From positions 12,755 to 76,754 of the forward strand of contig CAZCTW010000012.1 in assembly GCA_964501905.1 (NCBI GenBank): DNA of 64,000 bases, in the 5' to 3' direction. The notes under the pieces were generated by a model. It was not told where the DNA came from. It searched no databases and saw only the letters and a program-made list of their open reading frames with translations. Made by a program: the position numbers and the translations under genes. Positions 16,917-26,823 of the stretch are shown here, piece by piece. Every line of letters begins with the position of its first letter. Within the stretch, counting starts at the first letter, position 1. This stretch comes from B69-G16 sp964501905 (GTDB lineage Archaea; Thermoproteota; Thermoprotei; Thermofilales; B69-G16).

Positions 16917-18038
16917 ATGATTCTGGAGGGAGCGAGGTTGTTGATAGCGTACCTTTTAAGCTTCGCCGCTTCAATTATACAGGTTCTCTATGTACCCATA
17001 TTCTCGGTCTACGCGCTGGAGGTGGGAGTCAAGCCCTACGAGATAGGCCTTGTAGCCGGCGCGGCGGCCTTCGTCTACGCCCTTACGGCCCCATTCTCCC
17101 ACCTAGCGACTGGGAGAATAGGAGAGAGAAACGCCGTAGCTTACTCCCTAATTCTTCTCGCTCTCTCCTGCGCCTCCCTCACTTTCGCCAAAAACCTAGC
17201 CAGTCTAGCATTAGCAGCTATTTCATCCCTACTCGCCTACGCCATATTCTGGCCAGCTCTAGAATCCTTAATTTCTCGGGGAGGAGGATCAGTATCATCC
17301 TTCGCTACCTCCTGGAGCACAGGCGCTCTAGCGGGATCTATCCTGGTAGGTCCTCTCATGCCAGCGCCCAAAAAAGCCATTTTCACGGGCTTCTCCCTAC
17401 TCTCAGCGGTCTTATCTGTACTCTCCTTAAAGCTTGGAAGAAGGAGAGAAATAGTTAACATGCCTAAGGTTGGAGATTTAGTAAAGGGCGTGAAAGACGT
17501 GCCGGAGGCCTGGGCTTGGGCTTTCTCCTACGCCGCTATTCAAGGAGCCGTGTTCACCTTCTACCCATTATTAGTTGAAATCCAGAACTTTCCAAGATGG
17601 TACGCCTCCCTCCTCTTCTTCCTACTAGTGGGGACAAGGACCTTGACTTTCTCGCTTCGAGAAAAACTACCTCAATTCTTAAAGTCTCCGTACGCCGGCG
17701 CTACCCTTCTCTCCCCGGGGATTCTGCTTCCCTTCGCCTACGACGCCACTTTTACGGCAATTCTAGCGGCGCTAATCGGCGTGGGAGCGGGAATCCTGTA
17801 CGGAGAGTCTCTCTCTAAAGCGTTCTCCTCGAGTTTAGAGAAGAGAAGCGCCTACACGGGGCTTTTCGAATCCTTTATAGGCTTCGGCTACACTGCGGGG
17901 CCCTTGATTGCCGGACTTGCCTCCACGCTATACCTCGACGCGGCCATTCCAGCGGCAGCCCTGGCTTCAATAGCTGTTGCCTGTACCCCCTGGAGGAAAA
18001 TTAGTTTCCAAAAATTTAGAAAAGCTATTAGAGAATAG
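16917..18038 (+). CDS. MFS transporter
   Basis: A 373-aa major facilitator protein with about 11-12 hydrophobic helices. The loop after helix 2 reads HLATGRIGERNAVAYS, the MFS motif-A position. Substrate cannot be told. Codon 1 is ATG directly after the TAA of a short unexplained open stretch. A degraded second copy of this gene's 3' end occurs at 20158-20265. Confidence 0.75.
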   Translation: MILEGARLLIAYLLSFAASIIQVLYVPIFSVYALEVGVKPYEIGLVAGAAAFVYALTAPFSHLATGRIGERNAVAYSLILLALSCASLTFAKNLASLALAAISSLLAYAIFWPALESLISRGGGSVSSFATSWSTGALAGSILVGPLMPAPKKAIFTGFSLLSAVLSVLSLKLGRRREIVNMPKVGDLVKGVKDVPEAWAWAFSYAAIQGAVFTFYPLLVEIQNFPRWYASLLFFLLVGTRTLTFSLREKLPQFLKSPYAGATLLSPGILLPFAYDATFTAILAALIGVGAGILYGESLSKAFSSSLEKRSAYTGLFESFIGFGYTAGPLIAGLASTLYLDAAIPAAALASIAVACTPWRKISFQKFRKAIRE

Positions 18039-18059
18039 AGTTTGCTCTTACTCACTTCC

Positions 18060-18200
18060 TTAAGATAATCCTAGGAAGTAACGGCTACTTGGAAGACGCA
18101 GTACTATGTAGAGGTTGTGAGCAAGTATGGAACTGTCAGCGGTGAAGGATGATACGATGAGGGCGGCATAGCTGTTACAATAGGAGGAGCTTTACTATTA
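18060..18200 (+). pseudogene. Fragment of an archaeal surface protein repeat
   Basis: The stretch reads VTATWKTQYYVEVVSKYG, TVSGEG, then TGA, then YDEGGIAVTIGGALLLSS. It matches the repeat found in thermopsin-like and other large archaeal surface proteins (YYVxVxSxYGxVSGxGWYDxGxxA), with the expected Trp codon changed to TGA. No start or continuation is present, so this is an isolated relic between two MFS genes. Confidence 0.55.
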
Positions 18201-18264
18201 TCCTCCTACTACTTCGAGATATTAAATTCCTTTTTAATTTTTAGTGGGTATGAGTTGAGGGATG

Positions 18265-19494
18265 TTATCTGGTTCTCTTAAAAGCCTTTAAGTACTTGCT
18301 CCTATCTAGGGTTTCTGGGGTCGAGTATATTAGCGGGACTCTGAAGAATAGATCGATTAAAGCCGCTGTAATAAAGGGGGCTTCGGGCGAAACCTTCGAG
18401 TAAAGCAAGCCTCCGAGCAGAGAACTGGGGGACCTTAGGGGCAGTACTATGAGAGCTTTTATCCCGTTCCACCTCCCCCTATAGTCGTAGGGTACTAGTT
18501 CCACCGCGAGGGTTTGGAAGGGAGCTACAGAGGCGAACCAGAGCCCTCTAATAAACCAGGCCAATATTAGGTGGGTTGAGCTCGGCGACGCTAGGAAGAG
18601 GATTACGCTTAGGTAGTATAGAGGGCGGACTAGAAGTATGGTTTTGACTCTGCCGATTTTATCGGCTAACTTGCCCAGCAGTGGGGAGGCTATAAAACTC
18701 CCTAGATTCATCGCTAGCCCCATGAAGCCTAGGACAAACTCGTCCGCCCCTTTAACCTTAACGGCGTATATCATTTCGAAAGGCATGCTCATCGAGAATA
18801 CGTAGCCTCCTAGAATTTCTAAGAGTATCCAGCGTTTAAGCCAGGGGTTTAGCCTAACTATATCTAGGGAACCCCTCAACGCCTCTACAACGCTTATCTC
18901 CTCCACCTCTCTAACGTCCTGCACGTACAGCAGCGCGATCGTTGAGGAAGCCGCTAAACCCAGGAGTTGGACTAGGAATACAGGTCTTATGCCTTCAACC
19001 GATATGCCGCCAAATGCATTTACTATATATGCCGCCGCTACGGGCGCGATTACAGCGGCGACGACTGTTAAAGAGTTCATAACGCCGAAGCCGAAAGCCC
19101 GCTGTTTTCCTCTGAGCGAGTCGGCGACTAAGATGTTTTCGACTATTCTAAGGCCGAGGAAGGAAACTAGGTAGAATACTAGGGCTAGTAGGACTGGGAA
19201 AACTCCCCCATTTAGGAGGAAGAAGACCGCTGAGAGCATTTCAAGCAGTAGCCCGGCTAGGTAGGCTTTCCTCCTACTGGCTACGTCGGCGGCGAAGTTT
19301 AACGCGGCGGAGGGCAGTGCGGCTAGTAGAGTTGCCACGCTATTTAAAAAGCCTAGGTCTTCTTCGGTGAACCCTATCTCTAATATGTAGATATTCATGT
19401 ATTGACTGGGCATGTTATTGAAAAAACTAGCTAACGTCCTCCTAACCAGTAGTGCTAAATAGTTTCTCTTACGCCGTCGCTCGTCGTCATCCAT
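18265..19494 (-). CDS. MFS transporter
   Basis: A 409-aa MFS protein with about 12 helices in two six-helix halves; motif-A-like loops are FAADVASRRKAYLAG after helix 2 and LLGKLADKIGRVKTILL after helix 8. It starts at ATG 19494 with a short charged N-terminus (MDDDERRRKR). It is not a close copy of the MFS proteins at 16917 or 22946. Substrate unknown; drug or sugar efflux are both possible. Confidence 0.8.
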   Translation of the reverse strand: MDDDERRRKRNYLALLVRRTLASFFNNMPSQYMNIYILEIGFTEEDLGFLNSVATLLAALPSAALNFAADVASRRKAYLAGLLLEMLSAVFFLLNGGVFPVLLALVFYLVSFLGLRIVENILVADSLRGKQRAFGFGVMNSLTVVAAVIAPVAAAYIVNAFGGISVEGIRPVFLVQLLGLAASSTIALLYVQDVREVEEISVVEALRGSLDIVRLNPWLKRWILLEILGGYVFSMSMPFEMIYAVKVKGADEFVLGFMGLAMNLGSFIASPLLGKLADKIGRVKTILLVRPLYYLSVILFLASPSSTHLILAWFIRGLWFASVAPFQTLAVELVPYDYRGRWNGIKALIVLPLRSPSSLLGGLLYSKVSPEAPFITAALIDLFFRVPLIYSTPETLDRSKYLKAFKRTR

Positions 19495-19569
19495 AACCGT
19501 CAGAGAATAAAAATAAGGTTAATAAAGTATTTCCTGTTAAGTGGCTAATCGGCGCAGGAGAAGACCTAG

Positions 19570-19830
19570 TTATTTAAAATTGACGAAGTTAGAAGCTATA
19601 TTCCAAATTGGAGAAACACTATGTTGGCTAGGAGAAGCGCTAGAATTAACAAGGTTAAATAGAAGGAAAACTTGTCCTTTAGCTAAGTCTGTTGCTAGGG
19701 CTATGAGTGAAACGAGAGGCGATAATAGTAGGAGCCATACGCCCGCCACGACGATGCTATCCGTGACTCCTGCGATGGATAATGCAGCCCCTATGACTAG
19801 TAGCGTTAACGAGGCTTTAAGCGCATTCAT
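19570..19830 (-). pseudogene. Remnant of a DUF1634-like membrane protein
   Basis: The first 55 residues resemble the DUF1634 protein at 22403 (hydrophobic helix with GAALSIAGV, then LLLLSPLVSLIALATDL), but the end of the frame is unlike a membrane protein and lacks the third helix, suggesting a frameshift. It follows the TauE fragment at 19850 just as the intact DUF1634 gene follows the intact TauE gene at 21525. Confidence 0.5.
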
Positions 19831-19849
19831 AAGACTCGACGGTAATTCT

Positions 19850-20098
19850 TCAAAATCCCACGCTCCTCAAAATCATCCTTACAGATAAGAGGAATAGGAG
19901 GACTCCGAAAATCTTCCTGAGCAAGATAGCTTTCACCTTTAAGGCTGAACGGCTACCCGCCTGCGCGCCTAGGAATACCCCTGCAACTATAATAGCGGCG
20001 ACTGTCGGATCCGTCAATCCTTTAAATAGATAGGCTAGAGCGCCCGCGGGAGAGGTTATACCTACCATAAAAGCGCTAGTAGCTACGGCCGTTTTCAT
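19850..20098 (-). pseudogene. 3' fragment of a TauE/SafE-family exporter
   Basis: An 82-codon frame reading KTAVATSAFMVGITSPAGAL and FLGAQAGSRSALKVKAILLRKIFGVLLF, equal to the last third of TauE/SafE proteins (compare KVAVATSKFMIGMTAATAA in the intact gene at 21525). The N-terminal 200 residues are missing; sequence beyond 20098 changes into an unrelated plus-strand MFS fragment. Confidence 0.65.
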
Positions 20099-20157
20099 GG
20101 GAGCGGAAATCCGTGCGTCCTTCCGAGGCGTAGACTAGGGTGGAGCATTCCAGCAGC

Positions 20158-20265
20158 GACGCGGCCATTCCAGCGGCAACCTTAGCCTCGATCGCCATAG
20201 CCCATGCTCCTTGTGGATTAAAATTAGGAAAGATTAAAAGTAGAGTCTCTCAGATTTCCTTGTGC
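20158..20265 (+). pseudogene. 3' fragment of an MFS gene duplicated from 16917-18038
   Basis: It begins GACGCGGCCATTCCAGCGGC, identical to 17938-17957, and continues with mostly third-position differences: encoded DAAIPAATLASIAIAHAP against DAAIPAAALASIAVACTP. It is fused to the end of the TauE fragment, so this area was built by recombination. Confidence 0.6.
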
Positions 20266-20280
20266 TAGGGGGTTTTAAAT

Positions 20281-21267
20281 TTATTTAAAATATCTTACGG
20301 TGTATTGTATACTATTGAAATCTTTCTCAAGATCTTTGAGAGAATAGAGCCAAATATCTTCCTCTTTGCTAAATGTGAAGCCGGACCTATTGTATAGGAT
20401 GTACACATTCTTCCTAGCGTTTTTCCTCCAGGGGAACTTCTCGGCTTTGGAAATTAGAGAGTAGAGGATTTTCCTATCTAAGGGTTTCTCGCTCCACTTT
20501 ACCTCTGCGAAGTAGACAGTATTGGACTCTGAATCGATAGCTACGAAATCTATCTCTGTATCCTTCCGCCACCACTTACCAACCCTAGCTACTGAAATCC
20601 TCCCCTTTTTAACGAGACTTATAAATGCTGTAACGTCACCTGCTCGAATACCTGCGATGTATAGAAGTCTATACTAGACCATATGCTCTTAGAGACTTCT
20701 CTGTAGAGCCCTAGCCCTAGCAAGCCGCTATTGGGGAATACTAGGCTAAACCAGAACTTGAAGAAGTTATCTTTAAGATAGTATCTAGCTTTCCCCTTTT
20801 ATTCTCCTCTAGTATCGGGTACTTCCTCTCCACTAAGTCTAGGTCCTTCTCTAAAACTCTTATATACTTGCCTATTTCGCTAGTTTTGACGCCTGCCTTA
20901 TCGGCGATTTCCCCAAGCTTGGTAGCGCCACTGGCTATAGCTCTCAACACCTGCAAATATTTAGAAGGCTCCCTGAGCTCCATTGACAAAAGCACTCTCG
21001 GCTCTTCCCTAAGCGGAGCGCCGGGCTTCAACACCAGCTCCTCTATATTCTCTAAAAGACTCCTATTGTCATCTAATAGAGCAAGGTATCCCGGCGTCCC
21101 CCAAAAAACCGCGTAGGCTCTAACCTTGTCGTCCTCCCTGTATTTAGCCGTAAAAAGCCTAGCCGATGCATAGTCGAATTCTTGTATTTTAATTCTCCTC
21201 CTCCCGTAAATAACAACAAGCTCTGCTCTACCACTAGAATACGCTTCTTCAAGCGCTTCCAACTCAT
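20281..21267 (-). pseudogene. Broken archaeal ATPase with DUF234 nuclease-like C-terminus
   Basis: The N-terminus reads GREDELEALEEAYSSGRAEL then VVIYGRRR, the start of the archaeal ATPase family (PF01637), but the P-loop and most of the ATPase core are deleted and the frame jumps to FDYASARLF. The middle includes GTPGYLALLDDNRSLLENI and a helix-turn-helix (KLGEIADKAGVKTSEIGKYI). The DUF234 end survives in another frame: EIDFVAIDSESNTVYFAEVKW, with its D and ExK residues. Family members occur as many paralogues in thermophilic archaea; this one is dead. Confidence 0.7.
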
Positions 21268-21524
21268 CCTCCCGACCGGGTTTCCAAGGGAGAAGGCTGA
21301 AGCAGTTAGGTTTTAATTCTCAAAGTTGACGGAGTATTAATCAAGGTTAATCCAGCATGCTCATCGGTAAGCGCTAGGTTGATAACAGAGGGTTTAGGAT
21401 TAGATGTTCACGACGACCTGCTAGTGATATAACCCTTAGTACTGATATCTTATTCTTCGCAATCATTTTCGTCCTATATACTTACGCCGTAAAAAATAAA
21501 GGACTTAAGACCGTTCTCTGGGGT

Positions 21525-22415
21525 ATGGAACCGCTAACATTGATTACGATAATGCTGACATTGCTTCCCATAGGTTTCCTCGCCGCTCTCGTGGGGATAG
21601 GAGGTGGAACTATAGTTGTGCCGTTGTTAACACTAGTGTTTCACATAGGCATTAAAGAGTCTATAGCCGCTGGTTCTGTGACCGTTGTGGCGACGGGCAT
21701 AGCGAGCGCATCTAGATACCTTAAGCAGGGCTTAACTAACCTGAGGTTGGGCATATTTCTTAACATGAGCACGGTTATAGGAGCTATGGCAGGCGCTCTC
21801 TTCACGCTTACCGCGCCGCCTACCGTCTTATACTTTACAATGTCTGCGCTTCTGCTCTATGTCGGTATAAATCAGATAACTACGAGCAAAGCTGAGATAG
21901 CGAGAATAGAGAGCGGAAGTTTCGCGAAGATCAGAGGAGACAAGCTTGCAGGTCTTTTTAAGCTGTCCAGCTCATACTACGACAAAGCCTCCAAGAGAAA
22001 AATTGCTTATAACGTCACAAGAACCCCTGTGGGCCTTCTAGCATCTGCATTCGCTGGCTTCTTATCGGGGATGCTTGGCATAGGCGGTGGAGTATTGAAG
22101 GTCCCCATAATGAACCTTATAATGAATGTCCCTATGAAGGTGGCTGTAGCGACCAGTAAGTTCATGATAGGGATGACGGCGGCTACGGCCGCTTGCATAT
22201 ACATGGAAGCTGGTCGCGTGAATCCTTTCATAGTCGCACCTACAGTGCTTGGAATATCAACCGGAGCCCTCATAGGGACGAGGGTCATGAACAGAATAAG
22301 AGCAGATAGGCTCAAGGTAATTTTCGGAGCGGTGATGATATACGTCGGCTATCTAATGCTCGCTAGAGCCCTCTACGCTACTACGGGCATAGAGCTTCCA
22401 GGGTGTTTAAAATGA
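21525..22415 (+). CDS. TauE/SafE family membrane exporter
   Basis: A 296-aa member of the TauE/SafE family (sulfite, sulfoacetate or other organosulfur anion export). Two repeated halves each start with a glycine-rich motif: LVGIGGGTIVVPLL near residues 22-35 and LSGMLGIGGGVLKVPIM near 182-198, the family hallmark. About eight helices. It overlaps the DUF1634 gene by 13 nt, a common archaeal and bacterial pairing. A damaged copy of the pair lies at 19570-20098. Confidence 0.85.
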   Translation: MEPLTLITIMLTLLPIGFLAALVGIGGGTIVVPLLTLVFHIGIKESIAAGSVTVVATGIASASRYLKQGLTNLRLGIFLNMSTVIGAMAGALFTLTAPPTVLYFTMSALLLYVGINQITTSKAEIARIESGSFAKIRGDKLAGLFKLSSSYYDKASKRKIAYNVTRTPVGLLASAFAGFLSGMLGIGGGVLKVPIMNLIMNVPMKVAVATSKFMIGMTAATAACIYMEAGRVNPFIVAPTVLGISTGALIGTRVMNRIRADRLKVIFGAVMIYVGYLMLARALYATTGIELPGCLK

Positions 22416-22693
22416 AGCCGGAGGAGGCTGCCCAAAGGTTATTAACAGCAGGGCTCGCCGCTAGCATATTGCTCTTCGTAGTCGGCCTGACCGGCTACCT
22501 AGCAGTAGGGTGCGCTGACCTTCTTGGAAAAATCTTGTTAATAGCCACCATGGTTCTCATAGCTACGCCCTTTCTCATGTTAACCGCAGTTATAGTTACA
22601 CATATAGCCAGGAGGGAATTTTGTAATGCCATAATAACTATGTTCGTCTTCCTCTTAATGCTTCTGAGCCTTGTACTGGGTCTTAAGCATTAG
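22403..22693 (+). CDS. DUF1634 membrane protein, TauE partner
   Basis: A 96-aa protein with three hydrophobic helices (about 14-32, 40-64, 72-93), matching the DUF1634 layout. The ATG at 22412 (MKPEEAAQR) may be the true start; either way it overlaps tauE, so the two are translated together. The family is nearly always next to TauE/SafE and probably works with it; molecular role unknown. Confidence 0.75.
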   Translation: MFKMKPEEAAQRLLTAGLAASILLFVVGLTGYLAVGCADLLGKILLIATMVLIATPFLMLTAVIVTHIARREFCNAIITMFVFLLMLLSLVLGLKH

Positions 22694-22945
22694 ATCAATT
22701 CAATGTTCCGCCTTTGGCGTTACTTCACCTAGAACATCTACATCGCTTATCGTATAGACTATGTTGGAAGAGGATTACCCCATTTAATGTAAAAGTTACT
22801 GCACTCCTACCTCGGTCCTCCACGCTTAAACTTTAACCTTAACTCTTTTGGATTTTGGAGAATATCAATGCCATTAATTAAGGTAGCTTTATTCCGCCTA
22901 AGATACTTAAGAAGATTTTATACACCACCATTCCTAAGTGATATT

Positions 22946-24157
22946 ATGGTTTTAACCCAACGAGGCGGAGAAGATAGTCATGAAAGCTTTATAAATAGGC
23001 TTTTAGACTGGCTCGGGCTTCAAAGAGATATCATCGTTATGGTTGTGACCGTCTTAATCTTAACCATGGGAAATCAAATATGGTTGAGGTATACTCCCAA
23101 ATACCTAGAACATCTAGGGGCGAGCGTCTTCATCATCGGATTATACGGCTTTATAGAACGGCTCGTCGGAGCGGTCTACCAATACCCGGGCGGCACTATA
23201 GCCGATAAAATAGGCTCTAAAAACGCGCTCATACTATTCTCATTAGCCTCCATCGTCGGCTACGTCATCTACTACTTTTCGCCGAGCTGGGAATGGTTCA
23301 TTCTAGGAACTTTCTTCGTTCTAGTGTGGGAGAGCATGTCCTCACCGGCAATATTCTCTCTTATAGGAGAGGTTCTCTCGAAATCTAAGCGAGCCACGGG
23401 ATTTAGCGTACAATCCATACTCAAGAGAATACCCATAATACTAGCTCCGCCCATAGGAGGATACCTGGTACAAGTCTATGGGCTCAAGGAGGGGATGAAA
23501 ATAGGCTTTTTAATCTCCATATTCACGGGAATGCTAGCCATAGCCATACAGAGAAAATTCTACACGGAGGAAATAAAGAGAAAGCCTGCTGGAGGGCTCA
23601 GTCTCGTCAAGCTATGGTCGATGATGGATCGGAATCTCAAACATTTACTAATAGCTGATATACTGGCGAGAACCGCAAGCTACATGGTTAAAGTCTACGT
23701 AGTACTCTACGTCCTCAACATTGTTGGAGCCTCGCCTTTATACTATGGTTTTATGATATCCTTGCAGATGACTACTTCGATTCTAAGCTACTTGCCAGCG
23801 GCGAAGCTAGCGGATATATACGGCAGAAAGCCCTTCGTAGCAACTACTTTCTTCTTCTTCGCTATATTCCCCCTCGCGCTAGTCTCGGTAAGAGATGCCT
23901 GGCTTCTGCCTCTAGCATTTATAATAGCGGGGCTTAGAGAAGTTGGGGAGCCAGCTAGAAAAGCTTTGATAGTGGATTTGGCGGGCGATGAATACAGGGG
24001 CAGGATTATAGGTTTGTATTATTTAGTAAGAGAGTTTACGACTATGCTGGCGCCGTTAATAGGCGGGTTTTTGTGGATGATGGCTCCGGAAGTTCCATTT
24101 TATGCGGCGTTTATAGCTGGGGTTTTAGGAGTAATCGTGTTTATATACACGAAGTGA
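22946..24157 (+). CDS. MFS transporter
   Basis: A 403-aa MFS protein: motif A as GGTIADKIGSKNALI after helix 2 and AKLADIYGRKPFVA after helix 8; about 12 helices. The frame is open to ATG 22868, but a TATA-like ttttataca (22916-22924) lies about 26 bp before ATG 22946 and an SD-like GTGAT is close to it, so I take the inner start. No substrate can be inferred. Confidence 0.8.
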   Translation: MVLTQRGGEDSHESFINRLLDWLGLQRDIIVMVVTVLILTMGNQIWLRYTPKYLEHLGASVFIIGLYGFIERLVGAVYQYPGGTIADKIGSKNALILFSLASIVGYVIYYFSPSWEWFILGTFFVLVWESMSSPAIFSLIGEVLSKSKRATGFSVQSILKRIPIILAPPIGGYLVQVYGLKEGMKIGFLISIFTGMLAIAIQRKFYTEEIKRKPAGGLSLVKLWSMMDRNLKHLLIADILARTASYMVKVYVVLYVLNIVGASPLYYGFMISLQMTTSILSYLPAAKLADIYGRKPFVATTFFFFAIFPLALVSVRDAWLLPLAFIIAGLREVGEPARKALIVDLAGDEYRGRIIGLYYLVREFTTMLAPLIGGFLWMMAPEVPFYAAFIAGVLGVIVFIYTK

Positions 24158-24297
24158 ATCCCGATTTTCATAGTTGTTGGATTTTCTCTTGGTTTCCGGA
24201 TTTAACCGTTTGGTTTCCTTAAGTTTCTTCGATTCGGATCTTCCTTTTCAGGTTTATCCTAAAATATTTGTTATTTGTATATTTTCTCGGTGATACT

Positions 24298-25749
24298 GTG
24301 AGAAAAAAGGTTTTAATAATCCTGGTGGTTGCGGGGCTTTTAATAGCTGGTTTAATAGCCTATTTCATGTTGCCGTGTGGCGAGCCAAAGCCTTTACGGC
24401 AGGTTCTACGAGAGCTGGCGGAGGAGATTAAGGAGAAGAGGGAGCTCGGGTACGACGTTATAGAGGCCGAGTACTATGCTTTATCTGCAGCGTACTATTA
24501 TAGGCTTGGGGATTTGGAGAAGGCGGAGGAGCTAGCTTTAAAGGCGCGGGAATTGCTGGAGAGAGCTGAGCCGTTGCCTAGCCTACCTGGGAGGGAGTGG
24601 AGAGTAGCTGAGAGCAATGTTGAGATAGATAGAGCGCCTACAACCTGGGATTTCGTCCCAGTCGGCGCTGTCTTCGTAAAGACTAAGGGCGGCTATTTGG
24701 CTTATCCCGGGAACGATGACAAGTGGAAGCTTAGCTGTTTTATTATGCTCGCTATGGGGAAGACGGAGGATGGGCGTGTGTTCGTCTATCAGGGCAGGCT
24801 ACCGCTCATGCCCGAGGAGAGCTCTTTTAAGCCCAAGGTATACGTAGGCGGGAGGTGGATAACCCCTAGTATAGTGTTTCTGGGCCCCTTATACTTCGAC
24901 GAGGGAGAGAAGTTCGGGTTGCCGACGGTGTACCAGTACGATTTAAGCGGCAGGTATCTTCAAACTCTCTCCTACGACGAGGAGAATAGAATGTGGATAC
25001 ACACTATCGAGAAGGTAGAGAGTGGGGAAAAGATTTTAGAGATTAAAGCTAAGGCTAGAGGAGTTCCGATGTGGCTTGGAGAGTGGAACGGCAGTTTTAT
25101 AATTCACGGCGTCTACGCCCGTACCAAAGATTTCGATTTATGGGGCGGTTTCTGGGATGTATGCGAGATGGAGGCGGTCCTCAGGTATGGAGGAGAGGCT
25201 CTAAAGATAAAAGGCGTATTTATATTCGATAGGGCTTCGCACAGAGCCTACTACGGCGAGGAAAAGCCTAGGGGGAGCCCTCTATCTTTCACGTGTATGG
25301 TTATATATCAAGAGGATCTAGCGATTATGGTAGCCCACTCCCAGAATCCCTCCCCCATCGACGCCGAGGTGAGCTTTCAACACCAACTTAGGATAAACAT
25401 TTACAGTTTAAACTTGAGTATAGCTACTAGAGACTTCGAGATACGCGATGACGGCTCTATACAACCCTCCACTTTCACGCTCACGGGCAGGTTCGACGGC
25501 GGCTACTTCAACCTTACCGGGCGCGTCCTCCTGTACTGGCCCGAGAAATGGGTTGAGGGCAGAGGAACCTGGTGGAACCCCAAGAACTGCTACACTTGGG
25601 GCAGGGCTTTTACTGTGTGGACCGGCGTGGTAGTAGTGGGGGACAAAGTTATAAACGTAGATGCTTGGGGCGCCGGAGAATACACCAGGTTTGGAGAATG
25701 TAAAACGACGACGGGGTGCGAGGTTGACCACGGTTGTTGGAGAGAATAA
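24298..25749 (+). CDS. Membrane-anchored extracellular protein with lipocalin-like fold suspected
   Basis: A 483-aa protein starting at GTG 24298, 3 nt after GGTGAT. Residues 2-24 form a signal anchor; a helical stretch (about 30-85, rich in Glu/Lys/Leu/Ala, tetratricopeptide-like YYYRLGDLEKAEELALKA) precedes a large beta-rich region. That region, with LPLMPEESSFKPKVYVGG, LGEWNGSFIIHGVYARTKDFDLWGG and a Trp-rich end, recalls CrtC/AttH-type double lipocalin proteins, but this is a weak impression. Nine or so cysteines late in the chain could form disulfides. Function unknown. Confidence 0.55.
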   Translation: MRKKVLIILVVAGLLIAGLIAYFMLPCGEPKPLRQVLRELAEEIKEKRELGYDVIEAEYYALSAAYYYRLGDLEKAEELALKARELLERAEPLPSLPGREWRVAESNVEIDRAPTTWDFVPVGAVFVKTKGGYLAYPGNDDKWKLSCFIMLAMGKTEDGRVFVYQGRLPLMPEESSFKPKVYVGGRWITPSIVFLGPLYFDEGEKFGLPTVYQYDLSGRYLQTLSYDEENRMWIHTIEKVESGEKILEIKAKARGVPMWLGEWNGSFIIHGVYARTKDFDLWGGFWDVCEMEAVLRYGGEALKIKGVFIFDRASHRAYYGEEKPRGSPLSFTCMVIYQEDLAIMVAHSQNPSPIDAEVSFQHQLRINIYSLNLSIATRDFEIRDDGSIQPSTFTLTGRFDGGYFNLTGRVLLYWPEKWVEGRGTWWNPKNCYTWGRAFTVWTGVVVVGDKVINVDAWGAGEYTRFGECKTTTGCEVDHGCWRE

Positions 25750-25866
25750 CCTAGAGAATTTTTTACATTAATACTTTGAAATATCCGATAAAGTAAGTGA
25801 CCGACTTTTCTGCTTTAATTTCGGCTATAAATCTTAAGGATAGAATCTTTGGTACACAGGTCTACA

Positions 25867-26382
25867 TTAGGGGTTTTCTCGAAGAGGAGTCCAGCGGGTA
25901 ATTCCGGGCAAAACGTCAAAGTCGCTATCTGCTGAAGCTATATCTCTGCATTCTATATCTATCATTAAGGCTACGTGCAGAGAGTCTCTCGGTAGTAGCG
26001 AATATTCCTTCATATATTCTACCATGTTTTCTAGGTGTATAGGTTTTATAGTTAATATTCGTAGATTTTCAATGCCTAGTATGACGCTCAACCCTTGTTC
26101 AACGTAGTCCGCCGCTTCGGATATTACTTTCCTATTCTTCTTTATGATTTTCAACGGGTTTTCACGGTATATTTCCTCAATCCTCTTCAGCATTAGTTTA
26201 TAGACTAGCTCATCTATAACTAGCGTGGAAGTATACCCTATTACCTCCCCAGATTCCACCTTTTCTAGGAAATTAGCGCATATTTCTCTAGCGTTCCTAG
26301 GGCCTCTGAGGTAAAAGTGAAATATGTTAGCGTCTATGAAGACTTTTGTGCCCTTAGGTATTCTTGCTAGGTTTCTCGGCAT
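25867..26382 (-). CDS. vapC: VapC-type PIN-domain toxin
   Basis: A 171-aa PIN-domain ribonuclease: VFIDANIFHFYL (first Asp), a central VIDELVYKLM (Glu), LLPRDSLHVALM and ASADSDFDVLPG (last Asp pair), the usual acidic quartet. It overlaps the end of the AbrB-type gene at 26354, the normal antitoxin-toxin order. The frame is open to 26406; ATG 26382 (MPRNLARIP) is the likelier start. Confidence 0.85.
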   Translation of the reverse strand: MPRNLARIPKGTKVFIDANIFHFYLRGPRNAREICANFLEKVESGEVIGYTSTLVIDELVYKLMLKRIEEIYRENPLKIIKKNRKVISEAADYVEQGLSVILGIENLRILTIKPIHLENMVEYMKEYSLLPRDSLHVALMIDIECRDIASADSDFDVLPGITRWTPLRENP

Positions 26383-26644
26383 GTTTACCCCCATATTTCT
26401 CTTCAAGGTATAATGGAAGTAGACTAGGGTCTACTATGGAGAAAAATACCTCGTCTTCTGAAGCTTCGCCGAGTATGCCAGCGTATTCTTTAACTCTTAT
26501 TTTCTTTTTAGGTTTTAGAATCGCCTTCCTATCGTCGTACATGAGTAGAAGCTCGGATCCTTCGCCTACGCCCCAGCGCTCCCTCACTTCAATAGGTAAC
26601 GTTATTTGACCTCTTTTCCTAAGACGTATCTTAACGATTTTCAT
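26354..26644 (-). CDS. vapB: VapB-type antitoxin, SpoVT/AbrB fold
   Basis: A 96-aa protein with KRGQITLPIEVRERWGVGEGSELLL, the swapped-hairpin AbrB DNA-binding motif, then a C-terminal tail that would wrap the PIN toxin. It overlaps the VapC gene by 29 nt. ATG 26644 is preferred over the TTG at 26650. It likely represses its own promoter through the TATA-like tatatttata at about 26664-26675. Confidence 0.85.
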   Translation of the reverse strand: MKIVKIRLRKRGQITLPIEVRERWGVGEGSELLLMYDDRKAILKPKKKIRVKEYAGILGEASEDEVFFSIVDPSLLPLYLEEKYGGKHAEKPSKNT

Positions 26645-26823
26645 ATTCAATACTGAAGAGTCACACTATAAATATATAAGTCTGACTTATTATTTGCTAG
26701 TTGAATTATCACGCAATATTTCAGATCGATATTCTATTTCTCCTGTTATATATTGTACGTTAAATACTGTAAAGCTCTGCAATAGCCAATTAGAAATAAA
26801 TATCATGGTAAACTATCGGGATT

